From Paenibacillus sp. JNUCC32 (GTDB lineage: Bacteria; Bacillota; Bacilli; Paenibacillales; Paenibacillaceae): a stretch of 64,000 nt of DNA. Below, piece after piece: positions 27,901-36,821 of this stretch. Under the pieces are notes generated by a model that was not told the origin of the DNA, did not search any database, and saw only the letters and a list, made by a program, of their open reading frames with translations. Within the stretch, counting starts at the first letter, position 1, and every line of letters starts with the position of its first letter. The stretch covers positions 6,225,501 to 6,289,500 of the forward strand of contig NZ_CP062260.1 in assembly GCF_014863545.1 (NCBI RefSeq), read 5' to 3'. Position numbers and translations under genes: made by a program.

Positions 27901-29061
27901 TCACATAATCTCGCGCTTCCGGTAGACAGGCAGCCGGGTGATGACGGTAAAAGGCACGGATTTTCTGACCTCCAGCGTTCCGCCCACCACCTTGGTTCGT
28001 TCGAGCATGCCGCTTATCCCGATGCCATGACGGTCTGCCGCAGCGATCGGGTTCGCCTCCTCTTGGACCGTGCCATCGTTGGAGACCTCCATTCGAACTT
28101 CCTCGTCTCCGTACTGGAGAAAAATTTGGACCTGCTTGGCCTCGCCGTGGCGTATGGCGTTGGTGATGGCTTCGCGGGCATTTTTGTATAATACCACCTG
28201 TTGGCTCGGATAAAGCGGATAAGGAATTCCCTGCAGTACAAGCTCGGTCTCGATTCCGGTCTCCCTGCCGGTCTCCTCCAGCAGCCGATCCAGGGAATAA
28301 TCGTCCGTGATCCGCCTTGACGGATTCATCTGTTTCACGGCGATCCGCATTTGCTCCATGCTCTCCCCCAGCTGGTCGCGGATTTGATGGAGCATATCCA
28401 TGCCCCGGGCGGCATCCTGCGGCACGATATGAAGAGCGGCTTCCATCATCATTTTGACGCGAATCAGCCGATGGCCGATATCGTCATGCAGCTGGCGGGA
28501 GATGCGGTTACGCTCCTCGGCCTGCGCCGCGCTTTCCACCTGATGGGCGAACTGCAGCAGCTGCCTGCCTGCTTCGTCCTGCTGGAAATGCAGTCTTTTC
28601 AGCTCGTCGTATAAATGAATGTGATCCAATTCCTTCTGGTTCATTTCATGGATGCGGTGGAATGTGACCGCCAAGAAAAGAAACAGCAGATTGGCCGTCG
28701 TATGCAGCAGCGCATCGTAATCGGTAATCGCGATGTTGAGCAGCGCAAGGTGACCGAATGCCAGCCACAGCCTGCCAGGCCGCTCGAACAAGGGCAGATA
28801 GACACATAGGGAGGATATGGACAGGAATACCATCATGAAGCCGTATTGGTGGCATAGCCATAGGGACAACGGGATTTCCAGCAGTATGGCTGCTTTCCGG
28901 TAAGCAGGCGAAGGCAGGAAACGGCTCAGCACCGCAATCGCCAGAAAAAGCAGGATGTACACCATATACTCCCCGTAATCGTCGAGCTGCTGCAAAAAGA
29001 TGTCCGCTGCGGCGGGCAGGAGAATGAGGCCGTACCTGAGATAGGCAAGTGGAGATGTCAC
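27901..29061 (-). CDS. Sensor histidine kinase of the HisKA_3 type
   Basis: 386 residues from GTG 29061, preceded by AAAAGGG. The open frame runs further upstream, but a promoter at 29116-29124 would start transcription after that part. Four or five membrane segments occupy about residues 5-140 (YMVYILLFLAIAVLSRFL, ILLEIPLSLWLC, LFLFLAVTFH). The dimerisation helix has the phosphoacceptor histidine in EERNRISRQLHDDIGHRLIR, and the ATPase domain shows NAREAITNAIRHG and GIGISGMLERTKVVGG. There is no extracellular sensor domain, as in LiaS and DesK, so the signal is probably sensed in or at the membrane. Confidence 0.93.
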   Translation of the reverse strand: MTSPLAYLRYGLILLPAAADIFLQQLDDYGEYMVYILLFLAIAVLSRFLPSPAYRKAAILLEIPLSLWLCHQYGFMMVFLSISSLCVYLPLFERPGRLWLAFGHLALLNIAITDYDALLHTTANLLFLFLAVTFHRIHEMNQKELDHIHLYDELKRLHFQQDEAGRQLLQFAHQVESAAQAEERNRISRQLHDDIGHRLIRVKMMMEAALHIVPQDAARGMDMLHQIRDQLGESMEQMRIAVKQMNPSRRITDDYSLDRLLEETGRETGIETELVLQGIPYPLYPSQQVVLYKNAREAITNAIRHGEAKQVQIFLQYGDEEVRMEVSNDGTVQEEANPIAAADRHGIGISGMLERTKVVGGTLEVRKSVPFTVITRLPVYRKREIM

Positions 29062-29115
29062 GTGCGATCCAACCCTTTTCCATTGTGAAGTCAAACCGTT
29101 CAAACGATTGGCTAC

Positions 29116-29124
29116 ATTATAGCA
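29116..29124 (-). promoter_or_regulatory. Extended -10 promoter of the two-component genes
   Basis: On the minus strand the sequence reads TGCTATAAT, an extended -10. The -35 region is poor. Transcription would begin near 29108, which supports the GTG start at 29061. Confidence 0.55.
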
Positions 29125-29155
29125 CATGGATGTTTTCGGCAAGGAGATGACTTTC

Positions 29156-29173
29156 GTCACCCTATAAGGTGAC
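29156..29173. promoter_or_regulatory. Inverted repeat in the divergent kinase/ABC promoter region
   Basis: GTCACC-CTATAA-GGTGAC, perfect six-base arms with a six-base spacer. It stands between the two-component genes and the ABC operon they probably control, and it is a fitting dimer-binding site for the NarL-type regulator. It could alternatively be a short transcript hairpin. Confidence 0.5.
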
Positions 29174-29252
29174 TTCCTCTACCTTCAAAATCCGGCGATT
29201 CCAGATAGAATGTAATCAACAGATGGATATGAGGGAAATGGAGATGATGATT

Positions 29253-30191
29253 ATGACGGTCTTTCTGGAGATGAAAGATGTCGTAAAACGATATGGTAGC
29301 AAGCTGTCGGTGGATCATATGAACCTGGAAGTGCACGAAGGCGAGATTTTTGGATTATTGGGACCGAACGGAGCGGGCAAGAGCACGTCCATCAATATGA
29401 TCTGCGGCCTTCTGGCGAAGGATCAGGGCATCATCAAAGTAGACGGTATCTCCATCGAGGAGCAGCCGCTGGAAGTGAAACGGAGAATTGGGCTGGTGCC
29501 CCAGGATCTGGCCCTGTACGAAGAGATGACGGCTTGGGATAATGTCGCTTTTTTCGCCAAATTGTACGGCCTGCGCGGCCAGCTGCTGAAGGAACGGGTG
29601 GAGGAGGCGCTGGCGTTTGTCGGGCTGCAGGATCGGGCAAAAGAAAGACCGTCCACCTTCTCCGGGGGGATGAAACGAAGACTGAATATTGCATGCTCGA
29701 TTACGCATCGTCCGAAGCTGATTATCATGGATGAGCCGACGGTGGGGATTGATCCGCAGTCCCGGAATCATATCCTGGAATCGGTGAAGACGTTGAACCG
29801 CATGGGGTCTACCGTTATTTATACAAGTCATTACATGGAGGAAGTTGCCGCGATCAGCGACCGGGTGGCCATCATGGATCAAGGTCATGTTATCGCCTGC
29901 GGGACGCAGCAGGAGCTTCGGGCACGCGTGGCGCATGAGGAAAAAATCATTCTTACTGCCGATGGGATCACACCGGATCTGGTGGAGGAGCTGACCATTC
30001 ACCCGCGCGTTAGGCGCGTGGCGCAGAATGATAACGAGGTCGAAGTCTATGTACCGTCAGCTCAGGATGAGCTGCAGGATATTTTATTCATTTGCAGTAA
30101 ACACCATACGACGCTTCGCTCCCTGCAGTGCGAGGAGCCGGGGCTTGAAACGCTGTTTCTCAGCCTGACCGGGCGAACGCTTCGCGATTGA
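29253..30191 (+). CDS. ABC transporter ATP-binding protein
   Basis: Several ATGs lie between 29223 and 29253; GAGGGAAATGGAG (29231-29243) best serves 29253 (or 29244), giving 312 residues. Walker A is LLGPNGAGKSTSINMI, the signature is FSGGMKRRLNIACSI and Walker B is LIIMDEPTVGIDPQSRN. The C-terminal extension of about 80 residues is typical of ABC-2 drug or antibiotic exporters (DrrA type). It is followed by two permease genes, so the complex is probably one ATPase dimer with two different membrane subunits. The substrate is unknown; antimicrobial peptides or antibiotics are common for this arrangement. Confidence 0.94.
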   Translation: MTVFLEMKDVVKRYGSKLSVDHMNLEVHEGEIFGLLGPNGAGKSTSINMICGLLAKDQGIIKVDGISIEEQPLEVKRRIGLVPQDLALYEEMTAWDNVAFFAKLYGLRGQLLKERVEEALAFVGLQDRAKERPSTFSGGMKRRLNIACSITHRPKLIIMDEPTVGIDPQSRNHILESVKTLNRMGSTVIYTSHYMEEVAAISDRVAIMDQGHVIACGTQQELRARVAHEEKIILTADGITPDLVEELTIHPRVRRVAQNDNEVEVYVPSAQDELQDILFICSKHHTTLRSLQCEEPGLETLFLSLTGRTLRD

Positions 30192-30238
30192 TCATAACGG
30201 ACACGAGCAGAGGAATCCATGAAGGAGGAATACCGAAG

Positions 30239-31420
30239 ATGAATACGATGATTATCGCTTGGTTCGAGCTGAAGCGGATGGCCACCAGCCGATCGGTGCT
30301 GATCAACCAATTTTTGCTGCCGCTGATCCTTATTTTCATATTGGGAAACGCGCTTTCGGGCTGGTTTGGCAATGATCAGGAATTTAAACAGCCATCGGTC
30401 CGAGTGGGATTGGTGTTAGATGCCGAGGCTGGAGGACAGATGCCGGGGAGCATGCAGACGCTGACCGGCTTGCCGGAGATTCAGGACCTACTGGAACCTG
30501 AGGTGGTATCCAGCCGCGAAGAAGCCGAAGAAAAGCTGCGCCGGGGCGAGGTCGATTACGCGGTGGTGATTCCTGCTTCCTTTGATGAACGAATGAGCCA
30601 GGGAGAGGATGTGAAGCTTGAGCTGCTACCTGGAAGAGACCGTGATCTAAACCTCGTGGCAGACACTGTCTTCAAGACCTTTATCGCAGATGCCAATCAC
30701 AAACAGGCGGAGGTAGTCGTTATGGGCGGAGACCAAGTTCTTGCGGCTCAAGCGGCAGCGCCTGTCGATGCGTCGGACGGACCCAACGTTACGATCGGGC
30801 AGCTGAGCGAGAAAGGAGCAACGTACTCCGCAGCCCAATATTACGCTGCCTCCATGCTGATCATGTTCCTGTTGTATTCCGGTCTGATGGCCAGCAGCAG
30901 CCTGCTGGGCGAGCGGGAAAGCCGGACCTTATATCGCTTGCAAAGCGCGCCCGTTAACCCCGGAACCGTGTTTGCCGGAAAAATTATCGGATGCAGCCTG
31001 ATCACGCTGGCACAGGCAGCCGCCATCGTCCTTGGATCCATGTGGCTGTACGGCGTTAAATGGGGACCGCACCCCTTGCTGCTCATCGTGGTCTGCGTAT
31101 TAATCACGTTATCGTCCATGACCATCGCCACTTTCATAACCCTGGTCTCCTCCACGGCGGCTGGAGCCAGAGGGCTGATGCAGGCGATCATTATCGCCAT
31201 GACGTTTGTCAGCGGAGGGTTTATGCCGCTGCCCGTGGAGTTCTTCCAGAAGCTCGGCGCCTTCACCGTCAACCATTGGGCGATGCAGAGCATGCTGCGG
31301 ATGATGCTGAACAGCGACGTGCATTTGATTGTCACATGCGTTGGCATGCTGGCGGCCATTACCGCGGCCCTGTCGGCTGCAGCCATGATTACGTACAGGA
31401 AGGTGGGATACCATGCATAG
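30239..31420 (+). CDS. ABC-2 type permease (YhgE/Pip or DrrB-like), subunit 1
   Basis: ATG 30239 follows AAGGAGGAA (30222-30230) by eight bases; 393 residues. One membrane segment at the N-terminus (VLINQFLLPLILIFILGNAL) is followed by an extracellular domain of about 190 residues (IQDLLEPEVVSSREEAEEKL and onward) and then five more segments (SMLIMFLLYSGLMASSSLLG and so on). The layout is that of ABC-2 exporters with a large loop. It overlaps the next gene by eight bases, so the two permeases are probably translationally coupled and form a heterodimer. Confidence 0.92.
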   Translation: MNTMIIAWFELKRMATSRSVLINQFLLPLILIFILGNALSGWFGNDQEFKQPSVRVGLVLDAEAGGQMPGSMQTLTGLPEIQDLLEPEVVSSREEAEEKLRRGEVDYAVVIPASFDERMSQGEDVKLELLPGRDRDLNLVADTVFKTFIADANHKQAEVVVMGGDQVLAAQAAAPVDASDGPNVTIGQLSEKGATYSAAQYYAASMLIMFLLYSGLMASSSLLGERESRTLYRLQSAPVNPGTVFAGKIIGCSLITLAQAAAIVLGSMWLYGVKWGPHPLLLIVVCVLITLSSMTIATFITLVSSTAAGARGLMQAIIIAMTFVSGGFMPLPVEFFQKLGAFTVNHWAMQSMLRMMLNSDVHLIVTCVGMLAAITAALSAAAMITYRKVGYHA

Positions 31421-32576
31421 CTTAACCATTGCCTGGCATATGGTGAGACGGACGCTCGGGCGAAAGAGAGGCTGGATCGTTTACCTGCTGGTTCCTTGCG
31501 TTGTGGTCACCTTGACGGTGTTTCTCATGGGGCAGACCACGGCCGCGAGCATTCTGGTCACTTACGTGAACGAGGATGAGGGACCTGCAGGGCGGTACTT
31601 GATGAATGAACTGGAGCGAAGCGGCCAATACGTGCTCAAGGAGTCCGGGTCCGAGAATATGCTGAGGGAAGACCTGGTGGAGAATAAAAGCACGGTGGGC
31701 GTTTATATTCCGCAGGGGTTCAGCGACGGATTAATAGAAGGCCAACGGCCGGCGGTTAAAATATACGAAGTCTCCACCTCGGAGGCCTCGGTAATGATCC
31801 GAATGACGGCGGACTCCGCGGTTACGCGCCTGAGCGGTACGGCCGCCTTGATCCGGGAAACCTCGGAGCCGGACGCGGATCGTATGCTGGCGCTGCAAGA
31901 GGTGCTCAAGCAATCCGCGCTGAATCGGGTGGATACCGAGGTCACGGATCTGAATCTATATGCGAAGCCGGGACTCTCGAACGTAACGGGATTTACCCTG
32001 ATGTTCATGATGACCCTTATCTCCAGCGTGGTGTCGATGATGATTGATGACCGCAGGCAGCGAACGCTGTCCCGCATGTATACGGCGCCGGTACGCGCCT
32101 ATCAGATCGCTTTAGGTAATTTTCTGGGCAGCCTGGTGGTCGGCTCGCTGCAGGTGGTCATCGTGCTCGTGCTCAGCCGGTATGTCCTTCGTTACGATTA
32201 CGGAGTTCCGTTCGTGCTGCATTTCCTTATTCTGATGGCCTTCATGCTCGTATCGTTAGGCGTGGCAAGCACGGTCGCGGGGCTGATCCGGAACGGGCAA
32301 AATGCGGCCATGATCAATTCCATGATCGTCACGCCGACCTGCATGCTGGGCGGGTGCTTCTGGCCGCTTGCCATCATGCCGGAATTCATGCAGAAGATCG
32401 CCAATTTCATCCCGCAAAAATGGGCCATTGAGGCGGTGGAGACCGCTGCTACGGGCGGCACGTTATCCGACATCGCACTGCCGCTTGCCGTGCTGGGCCT
32501 GATGGCGGTCATTCTGCTGGCCGTCGGTTCCGCTGTCCTGCGGCCGAGCGAGAGCGGGGTTGGGCACGGCGCTTAA
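31413..32576 (+). CDS. ABC-2 type permease, subunit 2
   Basis: 387 residues starting inside the end of the preceding gene, with AAGGTGGG in front. The topology matches subunit 1: N-terminal segment (GWIVYLLVPCVVVTLTVFLM), extracellular domain of about 150 residues and five C-terminal segments (VTGFTLMFMMTLISSVVSMM, FLGSLVVGSLQVVIVLVLSR). CMLGGCFWPLAIMPEFMQKI is the conserved ABC-2 motif near the end. The two permeases are related to each other only distantly. The gene closes the three-gene operon. Confidence 0.92.
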   Translation: MHSLTIAWHMVRRTLGRKRGWIVYLLVPCVVVTLTVFLMGQTTAASILVTYVNEDEGPAGRYLMNELERSGQYVLKESGSENMLREDLVENKSTVGVYIPQGFSDGLIEGQRPAVKIYEVSTSEASVMIRMTADSAVTRLSGTAALIRETSEPDADRMLALQEVLKQSALNRVDTEVTDLNLYAKPGLSNVTGFTLMFMMTLISSVVSMMIDDRRQRTLSRMYTAPVRAYQIALGNFLGSLVVGSLQVVIVLVLSRYVLRYDYGVPFVLHFLILMAFMLVSLGVASTVAGLIRNGQNAAMINSMIVTPTCMLGGCFWPLAIMPEFMQKIANFIPQKWAIEAVETAATGGTLSDIALPLAVLGLMAVILLAVGSAVLRPSESGVGHGA

Positions 32577-32702
32577 ATTATTCGCTCCAGGAGTTCCTCC
32601 GTAATAAAGCTCTTGGAGCTTCGACCGGAGGTTGCATATCCTGGTGCCGTATCGTGAGGCCCAGGTTTGTTATTAGTGATCCAACCATTGTTTATATATG
32701 CA

Positions 32703-32758
32703 AAAGCGCCCGGTCAGATCTGAATCCATGCCGATTCAGTCTGCCGGGCGCTTATTCG
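32703..32758. terminator. Bidirectional terminator between ABC operon and motB
   Basis: AAGCGCCCGG pairs with CCGGGCGCTT, and inside it CAGA and TGAATC pair with GATTCA and CTG. The minus side ends in TTTTGC and the plus side in TTATTCGG. It separates two convergent operons. Confidence 0.82.
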
Positions 32759-32832
32759 GTTTATGCGGATGTGTTACGATTTCCTTCAACGCAAAGCATG
32801 GAAGTACATGGGCCGGTCATAGCGGCAATTGC

Positions 32833-33648
32833 CTACTCCTTCAGCTGCCGTAACACCGTGATTTCAACCCGGCGGTTCTTCTGCTTGCCTTCGGCGGTCG
32901 CGTTGTCCGCGGCCGGCCTCGTATCGGCATAGCCTGCATACTGGAAGCCTCCCGGGTCCAGCTTGCTGTGCTCCAGGAAGAATCGCAGCACCGACATCGC
33001 TCGGGCGCCGGAGAGCTCCCAGTTGTCCTTATAGCTGGAGTAGCGGCCGATCGGCACGTTGTCCGTATGCCCCTCGATGCTCACCGTGGTGTTTAAATCG
33101 CCGAACAGGCTGGCTAATTTGCCCAGAACCGGAGCGGCGCCAGGTTTAAGCTCGGCCTTGCCGACATCGAACAGGAAGCGGTCGCTTAACGTAATGGCAA
33201 TCCCCTGCGGCTCGTCCGAGATGAAGATGTCCTCTTCGAGCTGGTTATCCTTCACGTATTGCTGAATGAGCCCCATAAAGTTCGCCAGCTCTTCCTCCTG
33301 GGCACGGAAAGCAAGCTCGCGCTCGGTCAGCGGTTCCTGCCCGTTATCCTTGTCCTCGCCTTCCTCGTCGGCAGCAGGCTTCGGCGGAGGATTTTTATGG
33401 TTCTCGGTATCGGCAGTTCCGGTAATCCCCGAGCCCATCTCCAGAATGCTGTCCCCGCTCTGGAAGGTGGCCTGCAGGGATTGGGTGACGAGCTTGTATT
33501 TTTCCGTGTCGAGCCGGCTCATGGCATACATCACAACAAAAAAGATCAGAAGCAGCGTAATCAGGTCGGCATAAGTGATCATCCAGCGGTCACGCTGTTC
33601 GCCTTCGGCCTGTTTGCGCTGACGCCGCCGTCTATTCGGCTGTCTCAT
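32833..33648 (-). CDS. motB: Flagellar motor stator protein MotB (OmpA-like)
   Basis: 271 residues. A basic N-terminus (RRRRQRKQ) precedes one membrane segment with the ion-binding aspartate in RWMITYADLITLLLIFFVVM. The C-terminal peptidoglycan-binding OmpA domain has VSIEGHTDNVPIGRYSSYKD, NWELSGARAMSVLRFF and GKQKNRRVEITVLR. A linker rich in Asp, Glu and Pro (about 75-110) joins them. With MotA it anchors the stator to the wall and conducts H+ or Na+. The sequence alone does not settle which ion; the pair is not next to flagellar genes. It overlaps motA by 17 bases. Confidence 0.94.
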   Translation of the reverse strand: MRQPNRRRRQRKQAEGEQRDRWMITYADLITLLLIFFVVMYAMSRLDTEKYKLVTQSLQATFQSGDSILEMGSGITGTADTENHKNPPPKPAADEEGEDKDNGQEPLTERELAFRAQEEELANFMGLIQQYVKDNQLEEDIFISDEPQGIAITLSDRFLFDVGKAELKPGAAPVLGKLASLFGDLNTTVSIEGHTDNVPIGRYSSYKDNWELSGARAMSVLRFFLEHSKLDPGGFQYAGYADTRPAADNATAEGKQKNRRVEITVLRQLKE

Positions 33649-34426
33649 GCGCGATCCCCCTTGAGGACGGAATGTCCGTGGTGCCTGCGGAAGCGAAGGA
33701 GGCTAGCTTTTTGCGAACCAACAGCGGGTGCTCTCCGTTCTGAACGGCCATGATTCCTTCGAGCAGCAGCTCCATTTTTACAATTTCTTCTTCGGAACGT
33801 GCTTTAATCTTGGACGCAATGGGCAAAAAGATAATATTGGCACTTGCGACGCCGTATAAAGTGGCGGTAAACGCGACAGCGATGGACGGGCCGAGACCGG
33901 TCGGGTCCTGCAGGCTGCCCAGCACGTGGATCAATCCCATGACGGTACCGATGATCCCCATGGTAGGGGCATAGCCTCCGGCGGACTCGAAAATTTTGGC
34001 ATAGCCTTCGTGCTTCTGCTCGGCGGCATTGATATCGAGCTCCAGGATTTGACGCACCATTTCCGGGTCGTTGCCGTCCACGACCATCTGCATGCCTTCC
34101 CGCAGGAACGGATCCTCGTGTTCGGCCGAGATGCGCTCGAGCGCCAGCACCCCGTCTCTTCTGGCCGTTACCGACATATCGACGATGGCATCAATCAGCT
34201 CGTCCGTCGAACGGTTGCTGCGGCCGAAGGCCAGCTTGAGCGCAGCGGGGATCGTACGGAGCCGGGTGGCCGGGAAACTGACGATGACGGCGGCGATGGT
34301 CCCGCCGAATACGATAAGCGCAGCCGCGCCTTGCAGCAGGCCGCTCAGATGCCCGCCTTCCCATAAAAACCCTCCGATCAACGCGGCCAGACCGGCGAGA
34401 ATGCCAAGAATAATCGTAATATCCAT
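33632..34426 (-). CDS. motA: Flagellar motor stator protein MotA
   Basis: 264 residues from ATG 34426, with AAGGAGATGA ten bases before. Four membrane segments are visible: about 3-20, 30-50, 145-165 and 180-205. A cytoplasmic loop carries charged residues for contact with FliG (TARRDGVLALERISAEHEDP). GGYAPTMGIIGTVMGLIHVL and the segment GPSIAVAFTATLYGVASANI are MotA/ExbB signatures. It is the first gene of motAB. Resembling MotP of Bacillus is possible because the pair is isolated from the main flagellar cluster. Confidence 0.94.
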   Translation of the reverse strand: MDITIILGILAGLAALIGGFLWEGGHLSGLLQGAAALIVFGGTIAAVIVSFPATRLRTIPAALKLAFGRSNRSTDELIDAIVDMSVTARRDGVLALERISAEHEDPFLREGMQMVVDGNDPEMVRQILELDINAAEQKHEGYAKIFESAGGYAPTMGIIGTVMGLIHVLGSLQDPTGLGPSIAVAFTATLYGVASANIIFLPIASKIKARSEEEIVKMELLLEGIMAVQNGEHPLLVRKKLASFASAGTTDIPSSRGIAHETAE

Positions 34427-34574
34427 AACGCTGTATCATCTCCTTAAGGAAGTTAATTAAGATCATCGGTTCGTATGCTACAAGTTCGACATGAACACTG
34501 AAGGCTCCCGAAGTCGTGGAAGCCGGGGACTTAAAGATTTGCCCTGGAACTTATTGAAATTTTCACTAAACTGT

Positions 34575-34603
34575 TTGCATCAAAAAAACGTAAAGGGTAT
34601 AAT
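34575..34603 (+). promoter_or_regulatory. Sigma-A promoter of uvrBA
   Basis: TTGCAT (34575-34580), a 17-base spacer and TATAAT (34598-34603). Transcription would start near 34610, about 120 bases before uvrB. Confidence 0.65.
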
Positions 34604-34610
34604 GAGACGG

Positions 34611-34622
34611 GAACAAATATTC
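34611..34622 (+). promoter_or_regulatory. Candidate LexA (SOS) box of uvrBA
   Basis: GAAC-AAAT-ATTC differs from the Gram-positive consensus GAAC-N4-GTTC at one base and lies exactly at the expected start of transcription. uvrB and uvrA are SOS genes in Bacillus, so LexA repression is plausible. Confidence 0.5.
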
Positions 34623-34729
34623 TTATTCCTTACGCAGACACCACTAATTTCCCATAGTATATCATCGGGAAGTTTCGACATATCTTTTAGCATGAATTTC
34701 ATTTTAGAGTATGAGGGTGATGAAGGGCA

Positions 34730-36721
34730 ATGAGCGATTTAGTTGTCAGTACCAAATCCTTTGAGATCCAGTCTGAATTCCAGCCGCAGGGCGATCAGCC
34801 CACGGCTATTGATGCGTTGGTCGAAGGACTCCGCCAAGGGAAAAAACATCAGACGCTGCTAGGTGCAACAGGAACGGGTAAGACGTTTACGATCGCGCAG
34901 ACAATCGCCAAGGTAAACCGTCCCACACTCGTCATTGCGCATAACAAGACGCTGGCTGCGCAGCTGGCCAGTGAGTTTAAGGAATTCTTCCCGAACAACT
35001 CGGTGGATTATTTCGTGAGTTATTACGATTACTATCAACCGGAAGCCTACATTCCTTCCTCCGATACGTATATCGAGAAGGATTCCAGCATTAATGAAGA
35101 GATCGATAAGCTTCGCCACTCCGCCACGAGCTCGCTGTTCGAACGGCGCGACGTCATCATCGTGGCGAGCGTATCCTGCATATACGGTTTGGGTTCGCCG
35201 CACGAGTACGGAGAAATGCTGCTTTCGCTCCGGGTGGGCATGGAGAAGCCTCGCAACGAGATTCTGTCGCGGCTGGTCGATATCCAATACCAGCGGAACG
35301 ATATCAACTTCGTGCGCGGCACGTTCCGCGTGCGCGGGGATGTCGTCGAGATCTTCCCGGCCTCGAAGGGAGAGCATGCCGTCCGCGTCGAGCTGTTCGG
35401 CGACGAGATCGAACGGATCACGGAGATCGACGTTTTGACGGGCGAGCTGGTTGGGGAACGCGAGCATATCGCCATCTTCCCGGCGTCTCACTTCGTCACC
35501 CGCGAAGAGACGATGCGGGTAGCGCTCGTGAATATCGAACGCGAACTGGAAGAGCGCCTTGAACTGCTGCGCTCGGAAGGCAAGCTGCTGGAGGCTCAGC
35601 GGCTGGAGCAGCGCACCCGTTACGACATCGAGATGATGAAGGAAGTCGGATTCTGCTCCGGGATCGAGAACTATTCGGGTCCCCTGACCTTCAGGGAGCC
35701 TGGGGCTACGCCATATACGCTTCTCGATTACTTCCCGGACGACATGCTGTTCGTCATTGACGAGTCGCACGTTACGCTGCCGCAAATCCGCGCGATGTAC
35801 AACGGTGACCGGGCACGTAAAACGGTGCTGGTTGATCATGGCTTCCGCTTGCCGTCCGCGCTCGATAACCGGCCGCTGAAGTTCGAGGAATTCGAGGAGA
35901 AGGTGAACCAGATCATCTATGTATCGGCCACGCCGGGACCGTATGAGATGGAGCACTGCGATACGATGGTCGAACAGATCATCCGGCCGACAGGCCTGCT
36001 CGATCCGATCATCGACGTGCGCCCGACCGAAGGGCAGATCGATGACTTGATCGGCGAGATCCATGACCGCGTGGACCGGGACGAGCGCGTGCTCGTGACC
36101 ACGCTCACGAAGAAAATGGCCGAGGATTTGACCGATTACCTGAAGGAAATCGGAATCAAGGTCCGTTACATGCACTCCGATATCAAAACGCTGGAGCGGA
36201 TGCAGATCCTGCGAGATCTGCGGCTTGGTACATTCCACGTGCTGGTGGGTATTAACCTTCTACGGGAGGGTCTTGACCTGCCGGAGGTTTCCCTCGTAGC
36301 GATTCTGGATGCGGACAAGGAAGGTTTCCTGCGTTCCGACCGCTCGCTCATCCAGACGATCGGACGGGCGGCCCGGAACTCGGAAGGCAAGGTTATCATG
36401 TACGGCGACAAGATCACCGATTCGATGGATCGGGCGATCAAGGAAACCGAGCGCCGTCGCAGCATCCAGGTTGCTTACAACGAGGAGCACGGCATCACGC
36501 CGCAGACGATCCGCAAGAAGGTGCGCGATGTCATCGAAGCGACGAAGGTCGCCGAGGGCAAGGCGGATTACCTGGTGGGCGAAGGACAGAAGATGTCGAA
36601 GAAAGAGCGTCAGAAGCTGATCCAACGCCTCGAGGCCGAGATGAAGGAAGCGGCGAAGAATTTGCAATTCGAGCGTGCGGCCGAGCTTCGTGACGCGCTG
36701 CTGGAACTGCAAGCCGAGTAA
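34730..36721 (+). CDS. uvrB: Excinuclease ABC subunit B
   Basis: Damage-verifying helicase of nucleotide excision repair, loaded by UvrA and recruiting UvrC. 663 residues, full length. Walker A is [14 protein letters not shown], and the beta-hairpin that probes the strand is in [20 protein letters not shown]. Helicase motifs [20 protein letters not shown] and [16 protein letters not shown] are present, and the C-terminal UVR motif ([20 protein letters not shown]) binds UvrC. Ribosome binding is by GAGGGTGA upstream of ATG 34730. uvrA follows after 100 bases, in one operon. Confidence 0.99.
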   Translation: MSDLVVSTKSFEIQSEFQPQGDQPTAIDALVEGLRQGKKHQTLLGATGTGKTFTIAQTIAKVNRPTLVIAHNKTLAAQLASEFKEFFPNNSVDYFVSYYDYYQPEAYIPSSDTYIEKDSSINEEIDKLRHSATSSLFERRDVIIVASVSCIYGLGSPHEYGEMLLSLRVGMEKPRNEILSRLVDIQYQRNDINFVRGTFRVRGDVVEIFPASKGEHAVRVELFGDEIERITEIDVLTGELVGEREHIAIFPASHFVTREETMRVALVNIERELEERLELLRSEGKLLEAQRLEQRTRYDIEMMKEVGFCSGIENYSGPLTFREPGATPYTLLDYFPDDMLFVIDESHVTLPQIRAMYNGDRARKTVLVDHGFRLPSALDNRPLKFEEFEEKVNQIIYVSATPGPYEMEHCDTMVEQIIRPTGLLDPIIDVRPTEGQIDDLIGEIHDRVDRDERVLVTTLTKKMAEDLTDYLKEIGIKVRYMHSDIKTLERMQILRDLRLGTFHVLVGINLLREGLDLPEVSLVAILDADKEGFLRSDRSLIQTIGRAARNSEGKVIMYGDKITDSMDRAIKETERRRSIQVAYNEEHGITPQTIRKKVRDVIEATKVAEGKADYLVGEGQKMSKKERQKLIQRLEAEMKEAAKNLQFERAAELRDALLELQAE

Positions 36722-36821
36722 TAAGGAGAGACGAATGACAAGGGGGACGGCCTATGCGGTCGTTCTCTTTGTGAAATATAAGCACCACATGCATGCCATA
36801 TGGAGTAGGAGATGATATCGT

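Larger units (their letters stand above)
34427..34729. other. Intergenic region with divergent motA and uvrB control signals
   Basis: It contains the motA ribosome binding site on minus and the uvrB promoter and LexA-like box on plus. A plus-strand open frame at 34491-34733 has no ribosome binding site and is not a gene. The AGTTCGACATGAACAC stretch near 34480-34495 has GTTC/GAAC half-sites but in the wrong order for LexA. Confidence 0.45.

Noticed and set aside
34491..34733. Plus-strand open frame upstream of uvrB
   Set aside because: It crosses the uvrB promoter and LexA-like site, has no ribosome binding site and no recognisable protein.
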